Positions 1 to 11,960 of a stretch of DNA of 64,000 nucleotides are shown here, piece after piece; within the stretch, counting starts at the first letter, position 1; the number at the start of each line of letters is the position of its first letter. Origin of the DNA: Cryptomeria japonica (taxonomy: Eukaryota > Streptophyta > Pinopsida > Cupressales > Cupressaceae); contig NC_081407.1 of assembly GCF_030272615.1 (NCBI RefSeq), positions 315,916,456 to 315,980,455 of the forward strand, in the 5' to 3' direction. Position numbers and translations under genes: made by a program. The notes beneath the pieces were generated by a model. That model did not search any database. It saw only the letters and a program-made list of their open reading frames with translations, and was not told where the DNA came from.

Positions 1-327
1 ACCCCTGAGAAAAAAAAATTTTGCCGTTTTTCGTTGATGAAAACCGACATTGTAATAAAACCCTAAAAAGGCCAACTTTGTTTATTGCCCTAAAAACGCA
101 TGTTATAAGCAGCTGGGATGCTTAAGGCATTGTAAGGTTGATGTACTGTTTTTGCTTGATAATAAGAAAGATTGGACGGCTATGTATGGTGGACGTAACC
201 CATTCTGGGTGAACCACGTTAAATCTTTGTGTTATCTATGTCCTATTTTATTTCTTTATCTTTTGTATTTAAATCTGCATATAATTGTTAGTTCATATTT
301 GCTTCGAATCTGCTTGAAACCCTAACA
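1..327 (+). repeat. Cop1 5' LTR (3' portion only)
   Basis: Matches 4587-4913 of the right LTR and ends in CCTAACA directly before the primer site. About 6-7% difference between the two LTRs, by eye, points to an old insertion. Confidence 0.95.
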
Positions 328-329
328 AT

Positions 330-341
330 TGGTATCAGAGC
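330..341 (+). promoter_or_regulatory. Cop1 primer binding site (tRNA-iMet type)
   Basis: TGGTATCAGAGC lies two bases after the LTR end. This is the classic plant copia primer site, complementary to the 3' end of initiator tRNA-Met, where minus-strand DNA synthesis starts. Confidence 0.95.
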
Positions 342-387
342 GAGGTTTTCTGTAAATTGGCAAGACTTTCAAATTTGAGTGGGAGCA

Positions 388-1230
388 ATGGAGGATTCCA
401 AATTCAAGGTCGAAAAGTTTAACAGCCAGAATTATCAGTTATGGAATATGCAGATGGAGGATTACCTGTATCAAAAGGATTTGTGGCGGCCATTGGAAGG
501 AAAGGCAAAGAAACCGACCACAATATTAGATGAAGAGTGGCACATTTTAGATAGAAAGGCACTAGGATCCATTCGATTGTGCCTTGCGTCGTCTATAGCA
601 TTCAATATAACAGAAGCAAAAATGACTATAGATTTGATGACAACATTGGCTAAGTTGTATGAGAAACCCTCGGCTTCGAATAAGGTATTTCTTATGAAGT
701 GTTTGTTTAATTTGAAAATGAGTGAGGGAGGATCTATAGCGGAGCACTTAAATGAATTTAATACAATTACCAGTCAATTGTCTTCGATAAAAATTACCTT
801 TGCAGAAGAGGTTAGTCTCTTGATTTTATGTTCTTTGTCAGAAAGCTGGAATAGCTTGGTTATGGCTATAAGTAACTCTGTCTCTGGTAAAAATACTTTG
901 GTATTTGATGATATTGTTGGTGTTATCCTAAGCGAGGAAATGCGAAGGAAAAGCACAGGTGAGACTCCAACATCATTGGGTAGTGTTTTGAATGTGGAGA
1001 ACAGAGGAAGATCAAAGGAAAGAGGAAAAGGCCCTGGGAATGAGAAGTCATGAGGGAAGTCAAAGAAAGGATGCTCTCAATCTAGAGGAAAGAAAGATTG
1101 TTGGTATTGTGGAAAGCCTGGTCATCTAAAGAAAGACTGTTGGTCTTGGAAAAACAAAGAAGGAGACAAAAATGAAAATGACAGTAAGGAAGCTAATATT
1201 GCAAGTAATACTTTACAAGATGCTTTAATC
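388..1230 (+). pseudogene. Cop1 gag (UBN2-type capsid plus zinc knuckle)
   Basis: Start chosen at the ATG at 388 (MEDSKFKVEKFN), the usual copia gag opening; an upstream GTG at 379 is less likely. The first ~220 codons are a UBN2-type capsid domain that would form the virus-like particle. A TGA at 1051-1053 interrupts the frame, but the same frame continues into a CCHC zinc knuckle at 1099-1140 (CWYCGKPGHLKKDC), which binds RNA in gag proteins. It runs straight into the protease in the same frame, as in single-ORF copia elements. The TGA is one C-to-T step from CGA. Broken, not functional. Confidence 0.9.
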
Positions 1231-2537
1231 TTATGTTTGGTTAATGTTAATGATTCCTGGGTAATAGATTCTGGGGCTTCATTTCATGCTACACCCCATA
1301 GAAAATATTTTCTAGATTATGTTCAAGGTGATTTTGGACAGGTATATTTGGGTGATGATGAGCCCTGTCAAATTGTTGGAAAAGGAAAGATAAAGATCAA
1401 GTTGCAGAATGGTAATGACTAGTTTCTGCAAGAGGTAAGACATGTTCCTAATTTAAGAAGAAAATTAATTTCTGTAGGGCAACTAGGTAGTGAAGGTTGC
1501 ATAGTTACCTTTTCAGATAGTATGTGGAAGGTCACTAAAGGATCATTAGTAGTAGCTAAAGTTGTGAAGGTAGGCACATTATATCTGTGTACTGGTAACA
1601 CTTACTCTACCTTAGCTGCTACAAATAAAGTTACTGCAGGGACAACAACAATAAATGTTGCAAGAACAGATTCGATAATGTGGCACCATAGGCTTGGGCA
1701 CATGAGTGAGAAAGGGATGAAAATCCTTCACTCCAAAAATCTATTGCCAGGACTAAAGAAGATTGATTTAGAGTTTTGTGAAAACTGTGTTTATGGTAAA
1801 CAGAAAAGAGTCAGATTTCTCAAGGTTGGGAAAGAGAAGAAGAGTGAGAAGTTAGAGCTTGTACATTCAGATGTATGGGGACCGGCTTAGGTATCATCTC
1901 TTGGTGGCTCTTGTTATTATGTTATTTTTATTGATGACTCAACCAGAAAAACATGGGTATATTTCCTAAAACAAAAATCAGATGTTTTTGAAACTTTTAA
2001 GAAATGGAAAGCTTTGGTTGAGAATGAGACAGGAAAATAGTTGAAGTGTCTCAGATCGGATAATGGAGGTGAGTATTGTAGCAAAGCATTTGAAGATTAC
2101 TGTTCCTTAAATGGGATTCGAAAGTAGAAGATAGTTCCAAGAACTCCACAAGAAAATGGTGTGTCAGAGAGAATGAATAGGACCATAATGGAACGTGCGA
2201 GGAGCATGAGATTGCATGTTGCATTGCCCTTACATTTTTGGGGGCAGATGTTGTACATACTATTGTCTATTTGATAAATAGAGGACCTTCAACCCCTTTG
2301 GATGGTGCTATTCCAGAGGAGGCATGGACTGGTAAAAAGGTAAATTATTCTTTTCTAAAAACTTTTGGTTGCGAAGCTTTTGTCCATGTTGATAAAGAAA
2401 ACAGAACCAAGCTTGATGCTAAATCTCAGAAATGTACCTTCATTGGATATGGGATAGATGAATATGGCTATCGGTTATGAGATTTTGAAAATAAGAAAAT
2501 AATTAGAAGTAGAGATGTTATATTCAATGAGAAGGTT
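1231..2537 (+). pseudogene. Cop1 protease and integrase, broken
   Basis: Protease active site is visible at about 1264-1290 (WVIDSGASFHAT). The GAG-pre-integrase/HHCC zinc domain follows at 1680-1810 (WHHRLGH ... CENCVYGKQ), then the integrase core with FIDD, SDNGGEY and PRTPQENG signatures around 1928-2165. Stops lie at 1420 (TAG, expected Trp), 1888, 2038 and 2125 (TAG, expected Gln or similar) and 2478 (TGA, expected Trp). A frameshift at about 2240-2246, in a run of G, moves the reading from frame 1 to frame 3. All five stops can arise by single transitions typical of cytosine deamination. Confidence 0.9.
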
Positions 2538-4313
2538 ATGTATAAAGAACAGATGCAGGAAAAGAAGCATGAACAGGACAAACAAGAATATGTGGTGTTG
2601 GATGAGATTCCTGAAAATGAAATGCCACAGGTACTTGATGCTCAACAACAACAGATTGTCCCACAAACTCATGCAAGTGTTAGACATTCTACGAGGACAA
2701 GTAGACCCCCTGAAAGATTTTCTCCTTCTTTGTATTCTATTTTATTAACAGATTCTGGTGAACCAGAAGAATATGAAGAAGCAATGCAGGTAGATGCCAA
2801 ACAACAGTGGGAGCTAGGCATGAAAGAGGAGATGGACTCCTTGATGAAAAATAAGAATTGGGACTTAGTCCCTTTACCTGCAGAAAAAAGAGCCTTGCCT
2901 AACAAATGGGTTTATTGGCTGAAGGAGGAGGAAGGAGGTCAGAAAAGATACAAGGCCAGACTTGTGGTAAAAGGTTTTGCACAGAAAAAGGGTATAGATT
3001 ATGATGAAATATTTTCTCCAGTTGTAAAAATGACTTCAATTAGAACTGTACTTAGTCTTGTGGCTGCAGATGATTTACATCTTGAACAATTAGATGTCAA
3101 AACAGCTTTTCTCCATGGAGATTTGGAGGAGGAAATTTACATGTTGCAACCACAGGGATATGAGGTCAAAGGTAAGGAGAACTTTGTGTGCAGGTTGAAG
3201 AAAAGTCTATATGGCCTAAAGCAAGCACCCCGACAATGATATTTAAAATTTGATAGTTTCATGGCTGAACATGGTTATCATAGATGTCATTCTGATCATT
3301 GTGTATATTTTAAGAGATTTGATAATGACAGTTATATTATCATGTTGCTTTATGTTGATGACATGCTTGTTGCTGGGTCTAACATGCAACATATAAATGA
3401 TCTTAAACAAAAATTAGCCAGGTCATTTGCTATGAAGGATTTGGGTGCAGCTAAGCAAATTCTTGGTATGAGGATTACACGGGATAGAAAAAATAGAACC
3501 TTGAATTTGTCCCAAAGTGAGTATATAAAGAAGGTGTTGAAAAGATTTAACATGCAGGATGCAAAAGCAGTTAGTACACCTTTGGCTAGTCATTTCAAAT
3601 TGACTAAGGAGATGTGCCCAAAGGCACAGGAAGAGGTTAATAAAATGTCTAACATCTCGTATTCATCAGTTGTTGGCAGTCTGATGTATGCAATGGTATG
3701 CACAAGGCCATATATTGCACATGTAGTGGGAGTTGTGAGTAGGTTTATGAGTAATCCAGGTATGGAACATTGGAATGTTGTGAAATGGATTCTTCAGTAT
3801 TTGAAAGGAACTACTACGAAGGCATTATGTTTCAAAGGATCTAATGTTGCTCTAAGTGGATTTGTTGACTCTGATCTAGCGGGTGATATTGATTCATGGA
3901 GGAGTACTACAAGGTATGTTTTTACTATAGGGGGAACTGCAGTCAGTTGGATTTCTAGGCTGCAAAAGATTGTTGCACTTTCAACCACTGAAGCTGAGTA
4001 TGTTGCTGCTACAGAAGCCAGCAAGGAGATGATTTGGTTGCAATGTTTTTTGGAGGAATTAGGTCAGACACAAGAGGATAGCTCATTATATACTGATAGC
4101 CAGAGTGCCATTCATCTTGTGAAGAACTCTGCTTTTCATTCAAGGGCAAAGCACATTCAGCTCAGGTGCCACTTCATTCGGACTATTTTGGAGGAGGGTC
4201 AGTTACGGCTTGAGAAGATTCACACAAGTGAGAATCCTGCCGATATGTTCACAAAGGCAATTCCACAGGAGAAGTTGATTTCTTCATCAGTTTCTGTTGG
4301 TCTTCTTGATTGA
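2538..4313 (+). pseudogene. Cop1 reverse transcriptase and RNase H, one stop
   Basis: Copia RT (RVT_2) starts around 2805 ([12 protein letters not shown]), has [18 protein letters not shown] and YGLKQAP, and an intact catalytic YVDDM at about 3352. A TGA at 3237-3239 sits where [10 protein letters not shown] is expected, so Trp is the likely original. RNase H occupies about 3855-4290, with D-S-D, ALSTTEAEYVA, YTDSQSA and the terminal ENPADMFTK. The frame is continuous from 2538 to the stop at 4313 apart from that one codon, so this half is better kept than the gag-integrase half. Confidence 0.93.
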
Positions 4314-4390
4314 TAATTGTGGAATTTATACCAGTCAAGTCCTAGTGTTTTATCTAGCGGATGTTGCATGTACAATGGTGTCGTGTAGTA

Positions 4391-4453
4391 TCAGTCTCCA
4401 AGTCGGAGATTGTTCGGTGTGGAGCCTGATCAGTCTCCAAGTGGGAGATTGTT
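4391..4453 (+). promoter_or_regulatory. Cop1 polypurine tract region, duplicated
   Basis: A 24-base segment containing the purine tract occurs twice, at 4391-4414 (..AGTCGGAGATTGTT) and 4430-4453 (..AGTGGGAGATTGTT), with one mismatch. Only the second abuts the LTR start. The PPT primes plus-strand DNA synthesis in retrotransposition. Confidence 0.75.
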
Positions 4454-4913
4454 GAAATGTGGTGACTGATCAGCAAAGTACTGTACACTCAACACGTATC
4501 CTCACCGGGGTCCAGGGCCGGGTTGGGCCCTGGGTAGGGGTTCGGAGGCGACAGCCCCTGAGAAAAGCGATGGTTCGAGGGCAGCAGCCCCCGAGAAATT
4601 TTTTTTTTGCCATTTTTCGTTGATGAAATCCGACATTGTAATAAAACCCTAAAAAGGCTGACTTTGTTTGTTTCCCTAAAAATGCATGTTATAAGTGGCT
4701 GGGATGCTTAAGGCATTGTAAGGTTGATGTACTGTTTTTGCTGGATAATAAGAAAGATTGGACGGTTGTGTATGGTGGACGTAACCCATTCTGGGTGAAC
4801 CACGTTAAATCTTTGTGTTATCTATGTCCTGTTTTATTTCTTTATCTTTTGTATTTAAATCTGGATATAATTGTTAGTTCATATTTGCTTTGGATCTGCT
4901 TGAAACCCTAACA
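4450..4913 (+). repeat. Cop1 3' LTR, 464 bp
   Basis: Begins TGTTGAAATG and ends CCTAACA, the TG...CA ends of an LTR. It holds a GC-rich 5' part (about 4503-4595) with CCGGG, GGGCC and CCCGAG motifs. The last 327 bases match the start of the window. Confidence 0.93.
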
Positions 4914-5446
4914 AAAAGGACCTTCATTAAAGGTCCCTTTTTATTCCTTTTATGGAAACTATCATAAAAGGAATAAAAATGGACTTTTTAACAAAGTTCC
5001 CCTTTTCTCATTTTTGAAAATTACATTTGTTTGAAGTTTTACTTTTATTTTTGGTGGGCATGGCATACCTTTGAATGAAGATCCTTGACTATCTTCAAAC
5101 AAAGGTTCTTTCATTCAAAGATCCTTCAAGTCAAGGTGTTTGACTAGTCACTTTCACTCTTTACCTAAAATTTTATTAGAAATTTTATTTTTAAACCATA
5201 GGTTGGACCTTGAAATGTAATGAAATTGACAAGATGATTTGTAGGATTATAGCCCTATAAATGAGCTTTCAAACAAGTATAATTTTACTATATTTTAATT
5301 TTATTTCATATTATTTTTTATACATATATTAAGCATAAGTTTTTCACCAAACAAAACGTTCTTTATTCTACACATTTGCAAAACTATTAAAATATATTCA
5401 ATCATCCAGAATAGATTTTCCTTGGCCTTAGTGGTGATGAAATAGC
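4914..5446. other. Spacer with a strong hairpin at 4938-4979
   Basis: No coding signal. A perfect 17-bp inverted repeat (4938-4954 against 4963-4979, 8-base loop) begins 24 bases after the Cop1 LTR. It extends to about 22 bp with one mismatch. A weaker inverted repeat (TTTGAATGAA/TTCATTCAAA) follows around 5070-5120. The stretch could be a remnant of a foldback or MITE-like element, but no TSD was identified. Confidence 0.5.
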
Positions 5447-6803
5447 TATGATTCTGGGAAGACAACTCTGAGGGGGGGGGGCTGAATCATTTGTCACAAA
5501 CACTTACAAAATTTAAACTTATTATCAGATCTAATAATAAAACATGAAAGCGTGAATCACCAACACAACATGAACAAACAAAACACCAAGATTTTTGATG
5601 TGGAAAACTTGTTCAAGGGAAAAACCACAGTGGGAGCCTACCCACAATATGATAATACTCTGTTAGAACTATTTAAAATATTACAATAGAGAATGCACAT
5701 GCATTCAGACACACTTCCTAGAGCTCATTGCTAAAAAACAACAAGGGCTACAACCCAGGGAAGACTCGTTGTCTTACAAACACATTTAGATCATATTCGG
5801 AAGATCATGAGATAAATAATAACATCTCCTAATGCCTGGTTACAGTTCCGGTTAAGCACATAACAACTTCCTCTTCACTCTTCTTTCCCTCTGAAAGATT
5901 AATGAATTATACAAACATACATTTGATTCTCATCCATACACTCCACCTCTCCACACTCTTAACTACAAAAGATATTACATTTATTTATACATGACATCAA
6001 CCTTATGAAGGTCATAAAGGTCGGCTCAACACTCACCACCTAATTACAAAATATAACCACACATGCTACAAAATCATATGTGGACCAAGCAATGTCAACC
6101 AAGACATAGCATGGACCCATATCACATGCCTCAAATGTGAAACATCTTCAAGAATTATGCATTGAACATCCACAACATGCTACAAGCATGTGGTCGCCCA
6201 CAAATATGAAGAACACTAACACGGTAGAGAAAATCATCAATTACACACACAATGATCAATCCAGACCAATAACACAAAAGGAACACAATCTAGAAACATT
6301 CACAAGCATCATGAATTACCACCACAACATCCACAAGCATCATTATACCAAACCTCGAGAACACTAACTACAAAAACTGTCAACCTGGAAAAATAACTTG
6401 CAAAGCTCCAAACCATGAATCACTTGAATTGAAGATACACATCAACATCCCAAACATCCCTCCAAATCTGTAGATCAAGATATTACAATGCAGAACAATG
6501 CAGATCAAATCACTAACACTTTGCCACCACTGGACAACTAAAAAACTAGTCTCAACACACATATCCATAACTCACTCAAATCTTCATGTGGACCCCAGAA
6601 AATTACACTGAATCATCTATACACAACCCTTAACAAATCCTTTAATACGCAGACTCTTGTCATCAACACGCTGAACAAAATAACTCATTGACCTTCACTA
6701 CAGCACTATCATAGATAGAGAAATATGTTGACATCAATGACAACACATCTCTTAGATATCTCTTAAGCACATATTTGCAGCATACTTACAACAATCTCCA
6801 ACA
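5447..6803 (-). repeat. Solo copia LTR, minus strand
   Basis: Read on the minus strand it starts TGTTGGAGATTG (6803 downward) and carries the 16-mer TTGTCATTGATGTCAA (6728-6743) found near the start of the other copia LTRs here. It has the GGTTTTTCC..CC module (about 5600-5640) and a C-run before its end (about 5471-5481), as in Cop2 and Cop3 LTRs. No coding sequence adjoins it, hence solo LTR. The 3' end is placed by alignment with the Cop3 LTR end. No convincing TSD was found, so the limits may be off by a few bases. Confidence 0.75.
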
Positions 6804-8229
6804 AGTCGGTTCAACTCCCTTTTCTTCAACATAAGGTGTATATCCTAGTTGCATTAAGGCATCCATGCATTTTGATGCAATGTGTTGTAGTTGTATGGTG
6901 TTAGCAATGGAAACTTAGAAGGATCTATTTATGAAGTGAAATGAGAACAAGTGGAAAGAGACACATAAGCACAAGTACACCAAGAGACCCCCCTTGATTC
7001 ACTTAACTAAAGAACCCCCTACAAAAAAAAAATTGGCACTTTATATTTAATGTTGTTATAATTTTCACCAATGAAAAAATATTGAGTAAATTAGACTTCA
7101 ATGTTTTTTAAAAATCCTCATAAATGGCCTTATACTAATAGTAAAATTTTGGTATACTATCAAGTGAAATAAACAGTGCCATTGAAAAGTACATGAAAAA
7201 TCACGCACTTTCAAAAAATGGATTGCCTCAATCTAAATTTGTATGTAAAAATTATGCAACATTGAAGTTCCCAAAATGATAATTGTATAGTGTATTTTGT
7301 GAGAATCTAGCAAATTTGTCCAAAATTGATAGTTCCATAGTTATATTTAAGGTTTTTGAACCTTCTAAGTGAGATAACAAAATCAATTTTATCCAAAATG
7401 ATCTAAAATGACGATTCCTTGATGGATCTAGCAACAAAAGTCTTGCTTCACACCTTTGTAGATTTGACCTCAAATGTCTGATTCAGACAAAAAAATTACA
7501 AATCTAACTTTGTTAGTTGCTATAGACTCAATGGTGAACTCAAAATTTCTCCAAGAAGCCCAAATATACCATTTGGATGTCTCAGATTTAAGATTGATAT
7601 TTTAAAATAAGTACCAAAAAATCATAAATCACATGATTAGTGTTATCCTAAACTTTTCATAAAATTTTCTTAACTTAATTTCAAAAAATGAAAAGGATTT
7701 TCTCATGAACCAAAAGAAATCTCACTGAACAAAAAAAAAACTTAACCTCCAAAAAAAAACTACTCAATCAAAGAAAACAATCTTTCACCACAACCAAAAT
7801 AGAAAAATAATAATAATAATATTCACCAATCACAATTAAATAAACCACCTATTCCTATAAAAGAGGTAATGCAATCTCAAACAGACTAATGGTGACCTCC
7901 TCCTCTTACATGAAAGGAAAGATTCTGTATTGCAATGATTACCCTCACTAAGTTTTAGGTCTCTATTCTCAATCTTTCTACTTATGGTCTCCTCCCTCAA
8001 CACTTGCCTAAAGATCCATAATTTGATTTGATCTTCTTGCTCTTCAATTAGGAAATTTTTAAAATAGTATTATGTTTCTTCTTCCCCAAGGAACTTTGAA
8101 GATTCAACCTCCTCCTTTCTTATATCTAAGAGGAATTATTAGTTCTTTTCACTGTAAGATCAAATTGGAACACTTACACTATCCAATGCTCTGATGATGT
8201 GAAAATATTCCTAGACATCATTACCCAGC
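6804..8229. other. AT-rich spacer, nothing recognised
   Basis: Dense in A/T runs and stop codons on both strands. No transposon domain, RNA gene or repeat structure could be supported. Confidence 0.5.
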
Positions 8230-8660
8230 TCCTTGTTTTGGATAGATGGAAATGAGATGGACTCTCAACCTTCTCAAAGAAATGATCATGAAAATTAGTA
8301 CAAGGGTTGCCAAATTTCCTCATTCATTTCTAAAGACAAATTGAACGATAACCCCAGCTTCATGATAGAAGGATATCAATATCCTTGTTTTGGATAGATG
8401 GAAATGAGATGGACTCACATTTCTAAAGACAAATTGAATGATAACCCCAGCTCCATGACAGAAGGATATCAATATCCTTGTTTTGGATGGATGGAAATGA
8501 GATGGACTCTCATTTTTAAAGACAAATTGAACGATAACCCCAGCTCCATGATAGAAGGATATCAATATCCTTGTTTTGGATAGATGGAAATGAGATGGAC
8601 TCTCATTTCTAGAGACAAATTAAACGATAATCCCAGCTCCATGATAGAAGGATATCAAAC
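8230..8660 (+). repeat. 93-bp tandem repeat, about 3.6 copies
   Basis: Units begin at 8325, 8418, 8511 and 8604 with an exact 93-base step. The core is ACGATAACCCCAGCTCCATG followed by AAGGATATCAATATCC and TTTTGGATAGATGG. A partial unit precedes it at 8230-8262. 93 is divisible by 3, so open frames run through the array on both strands, but these look like by-products of the repeat. Confidence 0.9.
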
Positions 8661-8704
8661 CTAGTGTTATTGCCAATATTTCCCTTCTACAGCGAACATC
8701 TGAA

Positions 8705-8825
8705 AGCACACCATCTGCAATGACAATCTTATTCAAGCATTTGCCCAAATAAGTTATTAAATAAGCACACCATCTGCAATGACAATCTTATTCAAGCATT
8801 TGCCCAAATAAGTTATTAAATAAGT
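8705..8825 (+). repeat. 59-bp tandem duplication
   Basis: The segment starting GCACACCATCTGCAATGACA at 8706 recurs at 8765 with no change that I can see. It is a recent two-copy duplication, 45 bases after the 93-bp array. Confidence 0.9.
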
Positions 8826-8875
8826 TAAACACCTCTCTATGACAAGAGGAGAAGCCCAAATAACTGATGTTACAC

Positions 8876-9082
8876 TTAGAAAAAATCACTGCACAAATGA
8901 AATGCGTCAGAAGAGTTCTTCCAATCTTTAAAGATGGAGGAAAGCTAGAAAAAATCAATGCACAAATGAAAAGCGTCAGAAGGGTTCTTGCAATCTTTAA
9001 AGATGGAGGAAACCTAGAAAAAATCAGTGCAGAAATGAAAAGCATCAGAAGAGTTTCTACAGTCTTTAAAGATGGAAGAAAG
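8876..9082 (+). repeat. 69-bp tandem repeat, three copies, with open frame 8867-9148
   Basis: Units start at 8876, 8945 and 9014. The plus-strand frame 8867-9148 reads a 23-residue repeat of the type LEKI.AQMK.VRRVL.IFKDG, basic and potentially helical. The unit length is a multiple of three and differences between copies are partly conservative. Even so, there is no start context, promoter or homologue I can name, so I do not call it a gene. The flanks (8700-9250) match a second genomic copy at about 59340-59760 that lacks the expansion. Confidence 0.85.
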
Positions 9083-9149
9083 CATAATAAATTCATTTCT
9101 CCTGTCATATTGAGTAAATATGAGAGATTGTTCACCCACTCTACATAAA

Positions 9150-11955
9150 TATGTGTCATCATGATAACGTACAATATTCATTCAATCCAAGAATATCATC
9201 GATTGCCATGTGAATATCGTGTGATTTTACTTCGCCAACTTAGAGAACTCCTATACAAATTTCCTCTCAAGATTATTTAGGGTTTGTTGTACATGCACTT
9301 TGTGCTCTATGGAATCCACTCCAAGCTTTCTGGATTGAATCTGTACCTTATACGTTTTCAAGTTTGCCTAGTTCTAGTGAACGTCTATGGCAATTTGGAC
9401 CGTGGGACTAGATTATCTAACCGTTGGGGTAAATGCCCCTCCTACCTTTAAACTCAATTCACATAAGAGGTATTGAAAATAATGAAGTGTTTGAATATAA
9501 CGGGCATTTAAAAGGTAATTTTAATATATAGGGTTGTAATTTAAATCGATGATGGTGATAGTTTATTCTTTGGGCGTGTCATTTATTAATGTTCAAATTT
9601 TTCTGAAGTGCAATAAATAAGGGATGAGGTTGGGATTGTGTCTACATTAGATTGCAATAAATAATTTAGTTTGACAGAGACACTCTTCAACAAAAAAAGG
9701 AGGTAAACTATCTAAAAGAGTTAATAGTACATATCAAGAGAAAGGGACAAGAAGAAGAAGAAAACATTCAATTGAGTGGAGTTTATTGAGAAAATATGTG
9801 TTAATGTGGTTGCTTTCTTTGCACTTTACTTTGAGTATTTTCTTGGAATTTGGAATATGAGTATGATATTTTTATACATGCTTTTTGAATTTTTGGTTTT
9901 CAATCTTTTCTTTCTTCACTTTTTTTTCCTTTTATTTAAGGGATGTACCCTCATAACCTAACTCTATGCAACTAGGAGGATCTAAGGTCTTATCATCAAA
10001 GGCTAGCCTTTAACATCATATATGTGCATGCTAAGGATAGTTTTTATATGGATGCATTTTCATGGGACTCCAGGCTTAAAGAGGTGAGAAAGATGATGAT
10101 CCACCTATGAACATCTTGGAAGAACAAGATTGAATATTGGAATCAATAAGAATAGAAAAATACAAGCATGGATAAATCATGAGAAGCCTATTTAGCACAA
10201 GATGGTGAACACATAAAAAATTGATCATAAAAGTGGTCATGACAATGCAAAACATAAATCACTATAAATCAAGGAATAATGTAACTAGGTCCATGATATT
10301 GTATACACAATAGACATAGTTGATGAAATTATAACTAACATATGATATGTAATAGGAAGAAAGGAAATATAAAGAGGGTATGCATAGCCATAAAAGTGAT
10401 AAATAGCATTAAGGAACTCCTCACCTTCATCGGATGCATAATTAAAGGGTATTCTTATGCACATCTAAAGTGATATAATCCTACAAAATAAGCCAAAAAA
10501 ATACAAGGTGGAGAAAGATGATGTTTTAAAGAAAATTTAGGAAGGAAATCTCTAATGTTCATTTTGTAAAAATAAGGATTATTTTTTTTTTATTTAGTAC
10601 CTTAATATTATCCTTATGGGAGCCATAAAAAATTCCTTTATATCAAAAGTTAATGAAGATCTTAAATCCTTTCCAATCAACTTTTTATACTTTAAGAAAG
10701 GAGAAAGTGGTATCTAAATTAAAGATCTTACCATGTGAAGAACAAAAAATAGATGAGGAGTTTATAGAAGAGAACTTTATAGTATTTTGGTCATCACCTA
10801 ATATAAGAATATCAATCTTATGAGATTAAATCTATATTCACCAAGTAAGAAGGTAGTGAAATCTAGAAAACTTCAATCATCTCTCAAACAAGCACTAAAA
10901 TTGCAAGAACATGGATCATTGGAAGATAAAAATATTATAGGGTAGGATTTGAAGGAGATTGGCAAGAATAAAAAATAATTTTAATGAGGTAAACCATGAG
11001 TATAGGTGTCAATATGCAACTCTTGTTCATATTAGTTATATTAAAAGGATTTACCTTTGTTGGAATAATGAGTGAAGCCTAAAGGGAACACTCATCTCAA
11101 AGAAATGGATAAGAAGGTGGAGATAAGGGTTGAGAAGATGATTCATAATCAACAATAATAATGGGATCTGTTGTATATTGGATGTAGAAGACCGTGCCAT
11201 TTTAAAGTGAGGAAGAAGAATTGGAAGGATCATTTAGGGGATGAAAAGTAGTAATCGTAATAGATGAGTTAGAAGGATTCTCTTAGCAAATATTTAGAAT
11301 AGAGGGGAGATGTTATTGGAAAGTTGTAAAACCTGTTTGTGATTTAGCAATTTGGAAATATTAGAAGGAAGTCACATCCATGTATATTATGTGTAATCAA
11401 CTAGTATGCTTGAATTTAAGGCAACAATGTAAGCTAGTATAGGAGTTAATGGAGAATCCTCTACACCCCTAGGATCAACTACTAGACCAAAATATCTTCC
11501 AAAATAGAGAAAACAACAAGAATAACTTTCTTTAGCAATGCAATATTAATTTATTGAATATGAAATATATAATTATATGCCTTGCTTATAAAGACAAGGT
11601 TGTGACATAAGATTAGACAATATTATGACATGCGTCTCAATCCTATGTTATGAGATAATTACCTCAAACAATTATTAAATGGCCTAGGTATCTAGAATTT
11701 TAAAAAAGTCATAAAGATAAGATATAACATCTTCGCAAAACCTTATTTGCACTAGCAACTAGAAGGTATGACACATATATCATTGATATAAATTCAACCA
11801 ACAAAAATGTTATAATCTATATCACATGATGAAGTGTTTAAATAATGGCAGTTAAAATTCTGATAGACAAGTTTATGGATCTATGAGTTTTGTACTAATA
11901 TTCTCATATTTATGGATGTATAAATCAAATTTATCTATGTGTGAGAAGTCAACAT
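9150..11955. other. Decayed spacer; possible old LTR-element debris
   Basis: Many stops in all frames, no certain domain. Around 11300-11320 a purine tract (GAGGGGAGA) is followed by TGTTATTGG, which could be a PPT and LTR start of an old Ty3 element, but no partner LTR was seen. The stretch 10000-11250 is purine-rich on the plus strand, as decayed pol sequences often are. Nothing firmer can be said. Confidence 0.4.
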
Positions 11956-11960
11956 AAATA

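Larger units (their letters stand above)
1..4913 (+). mobile_element. Cop1: Ty1/copia LTR retrotransposon, 5' end outside window
   Basis: A nearly complete copia element in the order LTR, primer site, gag, protease, integrase, RT, RNase H, PPT, LTR. The first 327 bases match the end of the right LTR (4587-4913) with roughly 20-25 differences, so the left LTR begins about 137 bases before the window. The coding part keeps every domain but carries seven in-frame stops and one frameshift, so it cannot move by itself. The 5-base target duplication would be AAAAG (4914-4918); its partner lies outside the window. Confidence 0.95.

Noticed and set aside
8320-8583. Open frames on both strands through the 93-bp array
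   Set aside because: Explained by a unit length divisible by three; nothing else supports coding.
8230-9082. CRISPR-like spaced repeats
   Set aside because: Units are directly adjacent tandem copies without variable spacers, and the context is eukaryotic.
11281-11560. Possible PPT and LTR start (GAGGGGAGATGTTATTGG)
   Set aside because: No second LTR, PBS or domain was found to support an element.
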